From NCBI RefSeq assembly GCF_002915175.1, contig NZ_NXEJ01000009.1, forward strand, positions 215,969 to 279,968: DNA of 64,000 nucleotides, written 5' to 3'. Both the position numbers and the translations under genes were made by a program. The notes under the pieces are model-generated. The model was not told the DNA's origin. It saw only the letters and a program-made list of their open reading frames with translations, and did not search any database. Positions 1-9,500 of the stretch are shown piece by piece. How positions within the stretch are numbered: the stretch's first letter is position 1; each line of letters starts with the position of its first letter. This DNA is from Agrobacterium rosae. Lineage in GTDB: Bacteria; Pseudomonadota; Alphaproteobacteria; Rhizobiales; Rhizobiaceae.

Positions 1-57
1 GCTTCAACGCCATCTTGCTAATTGATGGATCACCGATTACATCTTTGCCTAGATCTA

Positions 58-147
58 ACGGGGTGCTTTGTCCTATCCGGGACAAGGCTGAGAGGCTTAG
101 CCAACCCGAAGAACCTGATCCGGTTAACACCGGCGGAGGGATTAGAC
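58..147 (+). promoter_or_regulatory. TPP riboswitch (THI element) ahead of thiB
   Basis: The stretch carries the conserved blocks of the thiamine pyrophosphate aptamer in the right order: GGGGTGC near 59-65, CTGAGAG at 88-94, ACCCG at 104-108, GAACCTGATC at 111-120 and the terminal GGCGGAGGGA near 132-141. It lies about 55 nt upstream of the thiB start and on the same strand. In this family TPP binding switches off thiamine uptake and synthesis genes. There is no obvious U-rich terminator before thiB, so control of translation is more likely than attenuation; that last point is inference. Confidence 0.93.
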
Positions 148-200
148 GGCTTCCATTCAGACGCCTGTTCCCCGTTGCCCATTTCGAGGAGGTGCTCTTG

Positions 201-1214
201 ATGTATCGTCGTTTTTTCCTTCATTCGCTTGTCGCTGCGTCCGTTTTGCTGCCCGCTATCGCCGTGGCGCAAGATAAAAAGACGCTGACGGTCTATACTT
301 ACGAAAGCTTCGTTTCCGAGTGGGGTCCCGGTCCCAAGGTCAAGGCTGCTTTTGAAGAGACATGCAACTGCACCGTCAATTTCGTGGGCGTTGCCGATGG
401 TGTCGCGCTGTTGAACCGGCTGAAACTGGAAGGTCCCGGCTCCAAAGCGGATGTGGTTGTCGGCCTCGATACCAATCTCATTGCCGAGGCCAAGCAGACC
501 GGTCTTTTCGAGGCGTCGGGCTTCGATCCGTCCGCAGCCAAGGTGCCGGGTGACTTCAAGGATGACGTTTTCGTCCCCTATGATTACGGCCATTTCGCCG
601 TTGTTTACGACACGCAGACGCTGAAAAACCCACCCAAGAGCCTCAAGGAGCTGGTCGAGGGCGATCCGTCGCAAAAAATTGCGATCCAGGATCCGCGTAC
701 CTCGACGCCGGGCCTCGGACTGTTGTTGTGGGTGAAATCCGTCTATGGCGACAAGGCGCCGGAGGCCTGGGCAAAGCTGAAAAACCGCGTGTTGACTGTC
801 ACGCCCGGCTGGTCGGAATCCTACGGTCTGTTCACCAAGGGCGAAGTGCCGATGGTGCTGTCCTACACCACCTCGCCTGCCTATCACATGGCCGCGGAAA
901 AGACCGATCGCTATCAGGCGGCCAGCTTCGAAGAGGGTCATTATATCCAGATCGAAGTGGCCGGTATCTTGAAGAATGCGCCGGAAAAGGAACTGGCAAA
1001 GCAGTTTCTCGCCTTCATGCTGACCACGGGTTTTCAAGACGCCATTCCAGAAAACAACTGGATGATGCCGGTGGCCGCAACGTCTGCGCCCCTGCCGGAT
1101 GCGTTCTCCAAGCTGGTGCAACCCACAAAAACATTCCTGATGGACCCGGAAGTGGTGGCCAAGAACCGCAAGGTATGGATCGACGAATGGCTTACGGCCA
1201 TGAGCGTGAAGTAG
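201..1214 (+). CDS. thiB: Thiamine ABC transporter, periplasmic substrate-binding protein
   Basis: This protein captures thiamine (and probably its phosphates) in the periplasm and delivers it to ThiPQ. The 337-residue product starts [10 protein letters not shown], has a hydrophobic signal segment ending AIAVAQ around residue 24, and continues as a class-II binding fold (LTVYTYESF after cleavage, a hallmark of ThiB/AfuA-like proteins). The ATG at 201 is chosen because GAGGAGG lies at 186-192; an in-frame start further upstream would run through the TPP riboswitch. It is the first gene of thiBPQ, nine bases before thiP, and is controlled by the riboswitch. Confidence 0.93.
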   Translation: MYRRFFLHSLVAASVLLPAIAVAQDKKTLTVYTYESFVSEWGPGPKVKAAFEETCNCTVNFVGVADGVALLNRLKLEGPGSKADVVVGLDTNLIAEAKQTGLFEASGFDPSAAKVPGDFKDDVFVPYDYGHFAVVYDTQTLKNPPKSLKELVEGDPSQKIAIQDPRTSTPGLGLLLWVKSVYGDKAPEAWAKLKNRVLTVTPGWSESYGLFTKGEVPMVLSYTTSPAYHMAAEKTDRYQAASFEEGHYIQIEVAGILKNAPEKELAKQFLAFMLTTGFQDAIPENNWMMPVAATSAPLPDAFSKLVQPTKTFLMDPEVVAKNRKVWIDEWLTAMSVK

Positions 1215-1223
1215 TCTTCCGCC

Positions 1224-2849
1224 ATGATACAGCGTCGCGACAGTCGCAGGTTCATCTATAGCGGAGCGGTGGCATTTGCCGCGGTTCTGATGTTCATGGG
1301 CCTTGCTGTTGCGGCCTTGCTGTCTTTCGATGCCGGGGCGTCATCGGCGGCAGTTTTCGATCCCTATACGCTGCGCATCCTGCGTTTCACGCTGTGGCAG
1401 GCAAGTCTTTCCACGCTGATCTCGATTGTTACAGGGCTGCCGGTGGCGCTGGCCCTTGCCCGCCAGCGCGATTTCCCCGGCCGCATCTGGATCATCAGGC
1501 TGATGGCGGTGCCGATGGGCCTGCCGGTTATCGTGGGCGCGCTGGGCATTATCGCGATATGGGGCAGGCAGGGTGTGTTCAACGCCGCCCTGCTGGCTTT
1601 GGGTGCAGACCAACCGTTCAGCATCTATGGTTTGTCCGGTATCCTCATTGCCCATGTCTTCTTCAACCTGCCGCTGGCCGTGAGATTCTTTCTGGCCGGT
1701 CTGGAGCGCGTGCCGGATGAATATTGGCGCATGGGCGCAAGCCTTGGCCTTGGACCCGTCTCCACGTTTCGGTTCATCGAATGGCCAGCGGTCGCAAAGC
1801 TCGTTCCGGGCGTTGCGGGGCTGATCTTCATGCTTTGCGTCACCAGTTTTACCCTCGTTCTGCTGCTGGGCGGCGGGCCCTCCGCGACGACGATCGAGGT
1901 GGCGATCTATCAGGCCTTGCGATTCGATTTCGACCCGCCACGGGCCATTGCGTTATCGCTTGTGCAGATCGGAATGACCGGCATTCTGTTGGCTTTGCTG
2001 GCGCTGTTGCCATCTACGGATGCGGAGCCCTCGACGCAGGGCCGAGGGGTTCGCCGTTTCGATGGATCAAGCATTCCATCACGACTGTGGGATGGGGTTA
2101 TTATCTCCCTGGCATTGCTGTTGGTCGGCCTGCCATTGGTTGCGGTGGCATCATCCGGGCTGTCGGCGGATCTTCCGCGCCTTCTGACGGCAGGTTCTTT
2201 CTGGAAGGCCTTCGGCACCAGCATGATGGTCGCCTTCCTCTCTGCCTCGCTTGCGCTTGTAGTCTCCGTCGCCATCATCCGGGCACGGCAGGCCGTTGCT
2301 GCTCGCAGATCTACGGGCTGGCCGTTGAACGCTTTTTCGACAGTGCTGGGGTCCGGCTCGTCACTCGTGCTTCTCGTCCCGCCGGTGGTGCTGGGCAGCG
2401 GATGGTTTTTGCTGCTGCGCCCTTTCGGCGATGTTGCCGTCTTCGCACCGGCGCTGGTCGCTTTTATCAACATGCTGATGGCGCTACCCTTTGTGATGCG
2501 TGTTCTGGAGCCTGCGTTTTCGACCCATCAGGCCCGCACCGGTCGATTGATTGCGAGCCTTGGCATATCAGGCTTCTCCCGGCTTCGGCTTATCGACTGG
2601 CCGGTTCTGTGGGCTCCGATCGCGATGGCGTTCTCCTTCGCCATGGCGCTTTCACTGGGTGATCTTGGAGCCGTGGCGCTGTTCGGCTCCGAAAATTTTG
2701 TCACTCTGCCATGGCTGGTTTACAGCAATATGGGCAGCTACCGGACCAATGATGCGGCAGGCTATGCCTTTATTCTGGGTGTCATCTGCCTCGTTCTTGC
2801 GGCAGGCGGGGTGTCACGACAGGCCATAACAGCAAAGGCCGCCGCATGA
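1224..2849 (+). CDS. thiP: Thiamine/TPP ABC transporter permease
   Basis: The inner-membrane channel of the ThiBPQ importer. The 541-residue protein is a tandem duplication of a binding-protein-dependent permease domain, with roughly twelve hydrophobic segments. Two EAA-like cytoplasmic loops are visible, near residues 165-190 ([19 protein letters not shown]) and 440-465 ([18 protein letters not shown]), which dock on the ATPase. This doubled architecture is typical of ThiP and of the related FbpB iron permeases; the riboswitch and the ThiB partner favour thiamine. Its stop codon overlaps the thiQ start. Confidence 0.93.
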   Translation: MIQRRDSRRFIYSGAVAFAAVLMFMGLAVAALLSFDAGASSAAVFDPYTLRILRFTLWQASLSTLISIVTGLPVALALARQRDFPGRIWIIRLMAVPMGLPVIVGALGIIAIWGRQGVFNAALLALGADQPFSIYGLSGILIAHVFFNLPLAVRFFLAGLERVPDEYWRMGASLGLGPVSTFRFIEWPAVAKLVPGVAGLIFMLCVTSFTLVLLLGGGPSATTIEVAIYQALRFDFDPPRAIALSLVQIGMTGILLALLALLPSTDAEPSTQGRGVRRFDGSSIPSRLWDGVIISLALLLVGLPLVAVASSGLSADLPRLLTAGSFWKAFGTSMMVAFLSASLALVVSVAIIRARQAVAARRSTGWPLNAFSTVLGSGSSLVLLVPPVVLGSGWFLLLRPFGDVAVFAPALVAFINMLMALPFVMRVLEPAFSTHQARTGRLIASLGISGFSRLRLIDWPVLWAPIAMAFSFAMALSLGDLGAVALFGSENFVTLPWLVYSNMGSYRTNDAAGYAFILGVICLVLAAGGVSRQAITAKAAA

Positions 2850-3562
2850 GTGCTCAAGATTGCGGTGTCAGCCTCGACAATATCACCCTGAAACTGGGTC
2901 AACAGGATTTTGCGCTGAATTGCATGTTTGAACCGGGTAAGGTCACGGCTGTCGTCGGACCGTCCGGCTCCGGAAAATCGACGCTTCTCAATCTCGTTGC
3001 AGGCTTCGAAACACCGGATGCAGGGCGTGTGCTGATCGATGGGCGTGATGTGAACGGCCTTGACCCTTCGGAGCGTCCGGCTTCGCTTATCTTTCAGGAC
3101 AACAATCTCTTTTCGCATCTGGATATTTTCACAAATGTTGGCCTCGGGGTCAGCCCCTCGCTGAAACTCACCGCGGACGACAAGACGGCCATCAGCCACG
3201 CGCTTTCGCGGGTTGGTCTTGGCGGTTTTGAAAAACGCCTGCCTTCCACCCTGTCCGGTGGCGAGCGACAGAGGGCGGCGCTGGCCAGAGCGCTGGTGCG
3301 CCAGCGGGCTGTGATGCTGCTGGATGAACCGTTTGCGGCGCTTGATCCCGGCTTGCGTTCCGGCATGTCCGCTCTTTTGAAAGAGCTGCATGATGACTTG
3401 AAAAACACGGTTCTTCTTGTGACCCATCATCCGGACGATATCCGTCGATTGGCGCACGACGTCATTTTTCTTTCGAACGGCCATGTTGTTTATAAGGGCA
3501 AAGTCGAAGACTTCTTTTCGGCAACGCATGTCGAAGAGATCAGAACCTTTCTTGCGCTTTAA
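2846..3562 (+). CDS. thiQ: Thiamine ABC transporter ATP-binding protein
   Basis: The ATPase that powers thiamine import. All ABC motifs are present in 238 residues: Walker A GPSGSGKS at 38-45, Q-loop Gln84, signature LSGGE at 136-140, Walker B MLLDE at 157-161 and switch His194. The ATG overlaps the thiP stop as ATGA, which implies translational coupling. It ends the riboswitch-controlled operon. A CCGGG/CCCGG inverted repeat follows at about 3579-3592 but has no U-tract, so the terminator is unclear. Confidence 0.94.
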   Translation: MSAQDCGVSLDNITLKLGQQDFALNCMFEPGKVTAVVGPSGSGKSTLLNLVAGFETPDAGRVLIDGRDVNGLDPSERPASLIFQDNNLFSHLDIFTNVGLGVSPSLKLTADDKTAISHALSRVGLGGFEKRLPSTLSGGERQRAALARALVRQRAVMLLDEPFAALDPGLRSGMSALLKELHDDLKNTVLLVTHHPDDIRRLAHDVIFLSNGHVVYKGKVEDFFSATHVEEIRTFLAL

Positions 3563-3833
3563 GACAGGTTTGGATGCCGGGTTGGCCCGGTCGCGTCACA
3601 ATTTGGACGCGGGGGACTGTCAAGCCTTGCGAAATCACACAGGCGATGCGCCATTTTTGCACTTGCGGATTTATAACAACTGCTTGAAAACTATAAGAAC
3701 AATCCTTCTGGCTTAATATTGCCGTGTGACGGATCGTTTTCGGTGTTGGCGCATTCACATGCCCCTAGGGGTAATAGAGTATTCTGGTCTGCAATTGACG
3801 GATGATCAGGAACGTTTGGAGCAGACAGGCAGA
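3563..3833. other. Intergenic region thiQ to M48 protease
   Basis: This 271-base gap contains the presumed promoter of the M48 gene and little else I can name. The sequence becomes A/T-rich around 3665-3720. A perfect ten-base palindrome CCCCTAGGGG lies at 3762-3771, about 60 nt before the chosen start; CTAG-containing palindromes are uncommon in such genomes, so it may be an operator, but nothing else supports that. No RNA gene was recognised. Confidence 0.4.
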
Positions 3834-5360
3834 ATGATGACGTGTGTGAAGGCTCCGCAGAGCCACACCTCCGGTCAGAATGTATGGCAGAGGGGCAAGT
3901 CGGTCAGGCGCATTCTGACGCTGGTAACCGCTGGCCTCATTTTGTCGTCGTGCCAGTCGCTGTTCAGCCCGTCCTACCAATCGAGCCTGAAGCCTTCGGA
4001 CAATCCGCAGACCGTTGAGGAAGTGCAGAAAAACGACCCACGCGCGCAGATGGGCGCGCGCGAGCATCCACGCATTGTCGCCAGCTATGGCGGTGAATAT
4101 CATGACGACAAGACCGAACGTCTGGTGGCGCGGATTGCTGGCGCGTTGACGGCGGTGTCTGAAAATCCGCAGCAGTCCTACCGTATCACGATCCTCAACT
4201 CGCCGGCCATCAACGCCTTTGCCCTGCCGGGCGGTTATCTCTATGTGACCCGTGGTCTGCTGGCGCTGGCCAACGACGCGTCGGAAGTCGCGGCGGTTCT
4301 GTCGCATGAAATGGGCCACGTCACCGCCAATCACGGTATCGAGCGTCAACGGCGCGAAGAGGCAGAAGTTATTGCCAGCCGTGTGGTTGCAGAAGTGCTG
4401 TCGAGCGATCTGGCTGGAAAACAGGCTTTGGCGCGCGGCAAGCTGCGCCTGGCTGCATTTTCTCGCCAACAGGAATTGCAGGCTGATGTTATCGGCGTGC
4501 GTATGCTGGGCGAAGCGGGATATGACCCTTATGCATCGCCGCGCTTCCTGGATTCCATGGCGGCCTATGCGCGCTTCACCTCTGCTGATCCTGACAGTGA
4601 CCAAAGCCTCGACTTCCTATCCAGCCACCCCAATACGCCGCAGCGTATCGAGCTGGCCAAGCGACATGCCCGGGCGTTCGGTCAGGAAGGGCAGGTCGGA
4701 GACAAGGGGCGCGAATGGTTCCTCAATGGCATTGATGGCCTGCTTTACGGCGACAGCCCGCAGGAGGGCTATGTGCGAGGCAATACGTTCCTGCACGGCA
4801 CTCTGGGCATTCGTTTCGACGTGCCAGAAGGTTTCCAGATCGACAACAAGGTCGAAGCTGTTCTGGCGACCGGCCCCGGCGAAATGGCGATCCGTTTCGA
4901 TGGCGTCGCCGATCCCAAGCAGACCAGCCTTGCGAATTATCTCACCAGCGGCTGGGTAGCGGGTCTGGTGCCTGAGACTGTGCGTGAGACCGAAATCAAT
5001 GGGCTACCAGCTGCGACCGCGCGCGCGACGGCTGACAAATGGGACTTCGACGTCACCGTCATCCGTGTCGGACAGCAGATTTTCCGGTTCCTCACAGCTG
5101 TACCAAAGGGGAGCGCTCAGCTTGAGACCGTTGCCAATGTGCTGCGCACCAGCTTCCGCAAGATGACACCGCAGGAAATCGCTGCGCTCAAACCGCTTCG
5201 CGTCCGTGTCGTGACGACAAAGGCGGATGATACCGTCGCGTCGCTTGCCGCCCGCATGATGGGGACGGATCGCAAGCTTGAACTTTTCCGCGTCCTCAAC
5301 GCCATGAGCGCGACCGCGACGATCCAGCCGGGCCAGCGCGTGAAAATCATCTCGGAATAA
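3834..5360 (+). CDS. M48-family metalloprotease lipoprotein (BepA/LoiP-like) with C-terminal LysM-like region
   Basis: A periplasmic zinc protease that probably acts in outer-membrane protein quality control. Counted from the ATG at 3834 the protein has 508 residues. A lipobox ILSSC places the lipidated Cys at residue 40. The zinc motif HEMGH lies at about 158-162, followed by the EL(Q)AD glutamate motif seen in M48 enzymes (RQQELQADVIG). The C-terminal 55 residues (VRVVTTKADDTVASLAARM to GQRVKI) resemble a LysM fold. In-frame starts exist upstream at 3726 and downstream at 3837; 3834 keeps the signal peptide close to the N-terminus, but the ribosome site is weak. Confidence 0.85.
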   Translation: MMTCVKAPQSHTSGQNVWQRGKSVRRILTLVTAGLILSSCQSLFSPSYQSSLKPSDNPQTVEEVQKNDPRAQMGAREHPRIVASYGGEYHDDKTERLVARIAGALTAVSENPQQSYRITILNSPAINAFALPGGYLYVTRGLLALANDASEVAAVLSHEMGHVTANHGIERQRREEAEVIASRVVAEVLSSDLAGKQALARGKLRLAAFSRQQELQADVIGVRMLGEAGYDPYASPRFLDSMAAYARFTSADPDSDQSLDFLSSHPNTPQRIELAKRHARAFGQEGQVGDKGREWFLNGIDGLLYGDSPQEGYVRGNTFLHGTLGIRFDVPEGFQIDNKVEAVLATGPGEMAIRFDGVADPKQTSLANYLTSGWVAGLVPETVRETEINGLPAATARATADKWDFDVTVIRVGQQIFRFLTAVPKGSAQLETVANVLRTSFRKMTPQEIAALKPLRVRVVTTKADDTVASLAARMMGTDRKLELFRVLNAMSATATIQPGQRVKIISE

Positions 5361-5365
5361 AAAAA

Positions 5366-5431
5366 CCGACCCTCGAATTGCCTCAAGTCGTTGATCGTCA
5401 ACATCTTGAAGGCAGTTCGAGGGTCGGCTTT
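5366..5431. terminator. Bidirectional terminator between the M48 protease gene and carD
   Basis: CCGACCCTCGAATTGCCTCAAG at 5366-5387 pairs almost fully with CTTGAAGGCAGTTCGAGGGTCGG at 5405-5427, with a small inner hairpin GTTGATCGTCAAC at 5390-5402. A-run before and T-rich sequence after make it usable from both strands, fitting its place between two convergent genes. Confidence 0.85.
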
Positions 5432-5455
5432 ATAGTGTCGCCAGAAAAGAAAAGC

Positions 5456-6028
5456 TTAAGCGGCTTCTTCTTCCTGAGCTTCGTCTTCATCAGCAGCCTT
5501 GCCGCGCTTTGGTCCCTTGTTGAGATTGATCTCAACGAGACGAACGGCTTCCGTTTCTGACATCTTGTTGACGGCGGCAATTTCGCGCGCCATGCGGTCA
5601 AGAGCAGCTTCGTAAAGCTGGCGTTCGGAATAAGACTGTTCTGGCTGGTTTTCAGCGCGATAAAGGTCACGAACGACCTCGGCAATCGCGATCAGGTCGC
5701 CGGAGTTGATCTTCGCATCATATTCCTGCGCGCGACGCGACCACATGGTGCGCTTGACGCGCGCTCTGCCCTGAACGACTTTCAGTGCACGCTCGACAAA
5801 ATCTCCTTCGGACAGCTTGCGCATGCCGATGGTGACAGCCTTGGCTACAGGAACCTTGAGACGCATCTTGTCTTTTTCGAAATCTATGACGAACAGTTCG
5901 AGCTTCATGCCCGCGACTTCCTGTTCCTCAATAGACGAAATGGTACCGACACCATGAGCGGGATAAACGATCGCTTCGCCGATCTTGAAGCCGTGACGCG
6001 CTGGAGATTTCTTCTGCTGGATAGTCAT
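5456..6028 (-). CDS. carD: CarD/CdnL-family transcription regulator
   Basis: A global regulator that binds the RNA polymerase beta subunit and stabilises open promoter complexes. The 190-residue product has the N-terminal RNAP-interacting Tudor-like domain at about residues 15-75 (FKIGEAIVYPAHGVGTI onward) and a helical DNA-binding C-terminal part, ending in an acidic tail (ADEDEAQEEEAA). Its length and sequence match alphaproteobacterial CdnL proteins, where it supports rRNA and biosynthetic promoters. It is monocistronic, convergent with the M48 gene, and shares a long upstream region with gdhZ. Confidence 0.93.
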   Translation of the reverse strand: MTIQQKKSPARHGFKIGEAIVYPAHGVGTISSIEEQEVAGMKLELFVIDFEKDKMRLKVPVAKAVTIGMRKLSEGDFVERALKVVQGRARVKRTMWSRRAQEYDAKINSGDLIAIAEVVRDLYRAENQPEQSYSERQLYEAALDRMAREIAAVNKMSETEAVRLVEINLNKGPKRGKAADEDEAQEEEAA

Positions 6029-6568
6029 TCGTTCTAAAAACTCCCTGTTACATGCACCCGGGGGTCCGGGGTCGGGTCGGTAGGCCCGGATGAGACGGGG
6101 GAAACCGTCAGGTGACTTCGTACTGGTACAGACGTGCGCTCAAAAATAAATCATCTTGCAACCGCCAAGGTTGACAACACAAACGAACGATATGTCACGG
6201 AGACCGCGTGCAAGTGATGAGTTGCTTTCGTGGTGTTTTTGGGCACGCAAATGCCACGCTGTGGATCAGTTTTATCTGTCTACCACAAAAATACGTGGAA
6301 ATCAATAATTTGCTTCAACAGTGACTTAGGCGTCACAATAGGGTCGCCCGGATGTTAACAGAAATCAGGCAATTGATACTTTTATGCGGCCGCAGGAGGG
6401 AAAGTTGTTTTTCAATCGAATAAAATTTTGATGAAGCATTTAAAGTAGGGATTGCCACTTAAACTATTCACAATTCCGCGCCAATATCCGATTCGAATTT
6501 GAACGAAAATGCAGAGATTTTGCGTTTTTCTTTCATAACCCCTCATCCTTCGGGAGGAAAAAGGCAAA
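6029..6568. other. Long divergent intergenic region carD / gdhZ
   Basis: This 540-base gap separates two divergent genes. On the carD side it begins with a G+C-rich leader (6050-6125); the middle, 6150-6560, is A/T-rich and probably holds both promoters. I see short inverted repeats, such as CCAC...GTGG at 6284-6299, but no strong promoter pair, terminator, RNA gene or credible small reading frame with a ribosome site. The ribosome site of gdhZ is GGAGG at 6553-6557. Confidence 0.5.
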
Positions 6569-9500
6569 ATGGGCTACCGGAACAATCCAAAACGCGACAA
6601 ACAACTCGAAAAATCCAGAAAACTGGCGGAAGCATCCGGTAAGGCGTTCATTGACCCATCTGCAATTTTCGGTCGTGCCAGCGCTGACGACATCCAGTAT
6701 TATTCTCCGGAAATGCTGGCTACTGCGGCGCAGCACGTCGCGAAAGAACTTTCAAACTGGAAAAAAGACGCATCCTATATTGGTATTTCACAAGTAGAAG
6801 GCGTCGAACCCCGTGAAACTCCGGTTTCTGTTCTAACCGTCATCGCGCCCAACATGCCGTTCCTCTACGATTCCGTCATGGGGGAAGTCACAAGCAGTTA
6901 CCGCAGCCTTTATCTCGCTGTGCACCCCATCATGGTTGCCGATAAAACTGCGGTCGGCGGTTATCGCTTGGCCGACCCAGAAGTGGATGCGCAGCAAGAC
7001 AATATCAGCGTCATTCAGCTTCACATCGCGCCGGTGACGGAACAAGGAGCCGAAACGCTTCAGGAAAAGCTCCGCTTCGTTTTGTCGCAGGTTCAGTCCG
7101 CCTATAGCGACTGGAAGCCGATGCTGGCGAAACTCGACGAAGCCCTGATCGAGTTGAAAGAACGCGGTTCAAGTCGTCGCAAATCCGAGCGCAGTGAGGC
7201 GGTGGCTTTTCTAGAGTGGTTGCGCAACGATAATTTCACCTTCCTCGGAATGCGCGATTACAGCTATTCCGGCACGGGTAAGAACGCTAAGGTCGAGCGC
7301 GGCGAGGGCAGTGGTCTCGGTACGCTCACGGACCCGAATGTGCGCGTCCTGCGTCTGGGCAAGGATGCTGTCACGACGACGCCGGAAATTCTGGCGTTCC
7401 TCGATGGCCCGGATTTCCTGATCGTTACCAAGGCCAATGTGAAATCCATCGTCCACCGCCGCGCCTATATGGATTATATCGGCATCAAGCGTTTCGATGA
7501 GGATGGCAACGTTATCGGCGAATTGCGGATTGTCGGCTTGTTTACGGCGACGGCCTATACGCATTCCGTGCGGCAAATTCCGCTGCTGCGAGCCAAGGTC
7601 GCCGAGGTCGAACATCATTTCGGCTTCGACCCCAACAGTCACTCCGGACGCATCCTGCACAATACGCTGCAATCCTATCCGCGTGACGATCTTTTCCAGA
7701 TCGATACGGACCTTCTGATCCGCTTTATCGAGCAGATCATGGAGCTCAGTGACCGCCCGCGTGTGCGTGTCCTGCCGCGCATCGACCGGTTTGACCGCTT
7801 CGTCTCGGTGATTATTTTCGTGCCGCGCGAGGAGTATAATTCCTATGTGCGCGAGAAGATCGGCGAATATCTGGCCCGGGTCTATGACGGGCATATCTCG
7901 GCCTATTACCCGGCCTTCCCAGAAGGTTCGGTTGCCCGCGTTCACTTCATCGTCGGTCGCACCAACGACAAGACGCCGCGGGTCGCGCAGGACAAGCTCG
8001 AAGATGCCGTTGGCGATATCGCCGCGCGCTGGATCGATCATTTCGTGGCGCTTTCCCCGTCCGGCACGCCCGTTCTGGATGTCGATCAGGCCTATCAGGA
8101 AGCGTTTACGCCTGAAGAGGCCATTGGTGATATGGCCGATATCGCCGCGACTGCCAGCGGTGAACCAGTTCGCATCGAGTTCTATCGCCGTGACGACCAA
8201 ACCAGTGATGTGCTGTCGCTGAAGATTTTCCACCGGGATGGTCATTTGCCGCTGTCTCGCCGCGTGCCGTTGCTGGAAAACCTTGGTTTCAGCGTTATCA
8301 GCGAACGGACCTTCGATGTGGGCGTCGTGTCGGGCGACGAGACCACCACTATCGTTCTGCATGATATGGAGCTGAAGGTGCAGCAGGGCGAGACGCTTGA
8401 TCTTGCGACCTACGGCCCGCGGCTTGAAGAGGCGTTTCTTGCGGTCTTCGATGGCAGCGTCGACAACGATAACTTCAACCGGCTGATCCTCTCCGCTGGC
8501 CTTAGCGTTCGTGAAATTTCCGTTTTGCGTGCCTATGCGCGTTACCTGCGCCAGACCGGCATCGTCTATTCGCAGGAGCATATTTCCGAAACCCTGTTCA
8601 AATATCCGGCCATCGCCGCCAGCATTTTCCAGCTGTTTGCCCATGGCTTCGATCCGAAGATCGGAGAGAAACCGCGCCTTCGCAAACTATCCGATCTCCA
8701 CAAATCCATTGAAGCAGCACTGTCCGGCGTTCCCAATCTGGATGAGGACCGCACCCTGCGTCGTTATGTGAACGCGGTGGATTCCACATTGCGCACCAAT
8801 TATTTCCAGCGCAACGAAGACGGATTGCCGAAAGCGATGCTGGCTTTCAAGTTCGATCCGAAGCTTCTGGATGGCCTGCCCGATCCGCGTCCGTTCCGCG
8901 AAATCTTCGTTTACGGCACCGAAGTCGAAGGCGTTCATCTGCGTTTTGGCAAGGTGGCGCGTGGGGGACTTCGCTGGTCGGATCGCGGACAGGATTATCG
9001 TACGGAAGTTCTGGGGTTGGTCAAAGCCCAGCAGGTGAAGAACGCTGTGATCGTGCCGGTTGGTGCCAAGGGCGGCTTCTTCCCGAAAACTCTGCCCGTC
9101 GGCGGCAGCCGTGACGAAATCTTCAATGCGGGCAAAGATGCCTACAAGACCTATATCCGCACGTTGCTGTCGATCACCGACAACATCGTCGGCGATGATA
9201 TCGTTGCACCCTCGGATACGTTGAGGCTGGACGGCGACGATCCGTATTTCGTCGTCGCTGCCGACAAGGGAACGGCCACCTTCTCCGATACGGCAAACGG
9301 GCTGGCGCGTGAGGCGGGCTTCTGGCTCGATGATGCCTTTGCGTCTGGTGGTTCTGCCGGTTACGACCATAAGAAGATGGGTATTACCGCACGCGGTGCG
9401 TGGGAAACGGTCAAACGGCATTTCCGCGAGATGGACACCGACATTCAAACGACGCCGTTCAAGGTCGTTGGCGTGGGTGACATGTCCGGCGACGTGTTTG

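Noticed and set aside
30-1121. A 363-codon minus-strand frame opposite thiB
   Set aside because: It is antisense to thiB and to the riboswitch and lacks any family signal.
7211-8644. A 477-codon minus-strand frame opposite gdhZ
   Set aside because: Same reason: antisense to a conserved enzyme, composition rich in Arg/His/Gln and no recognisable domain.
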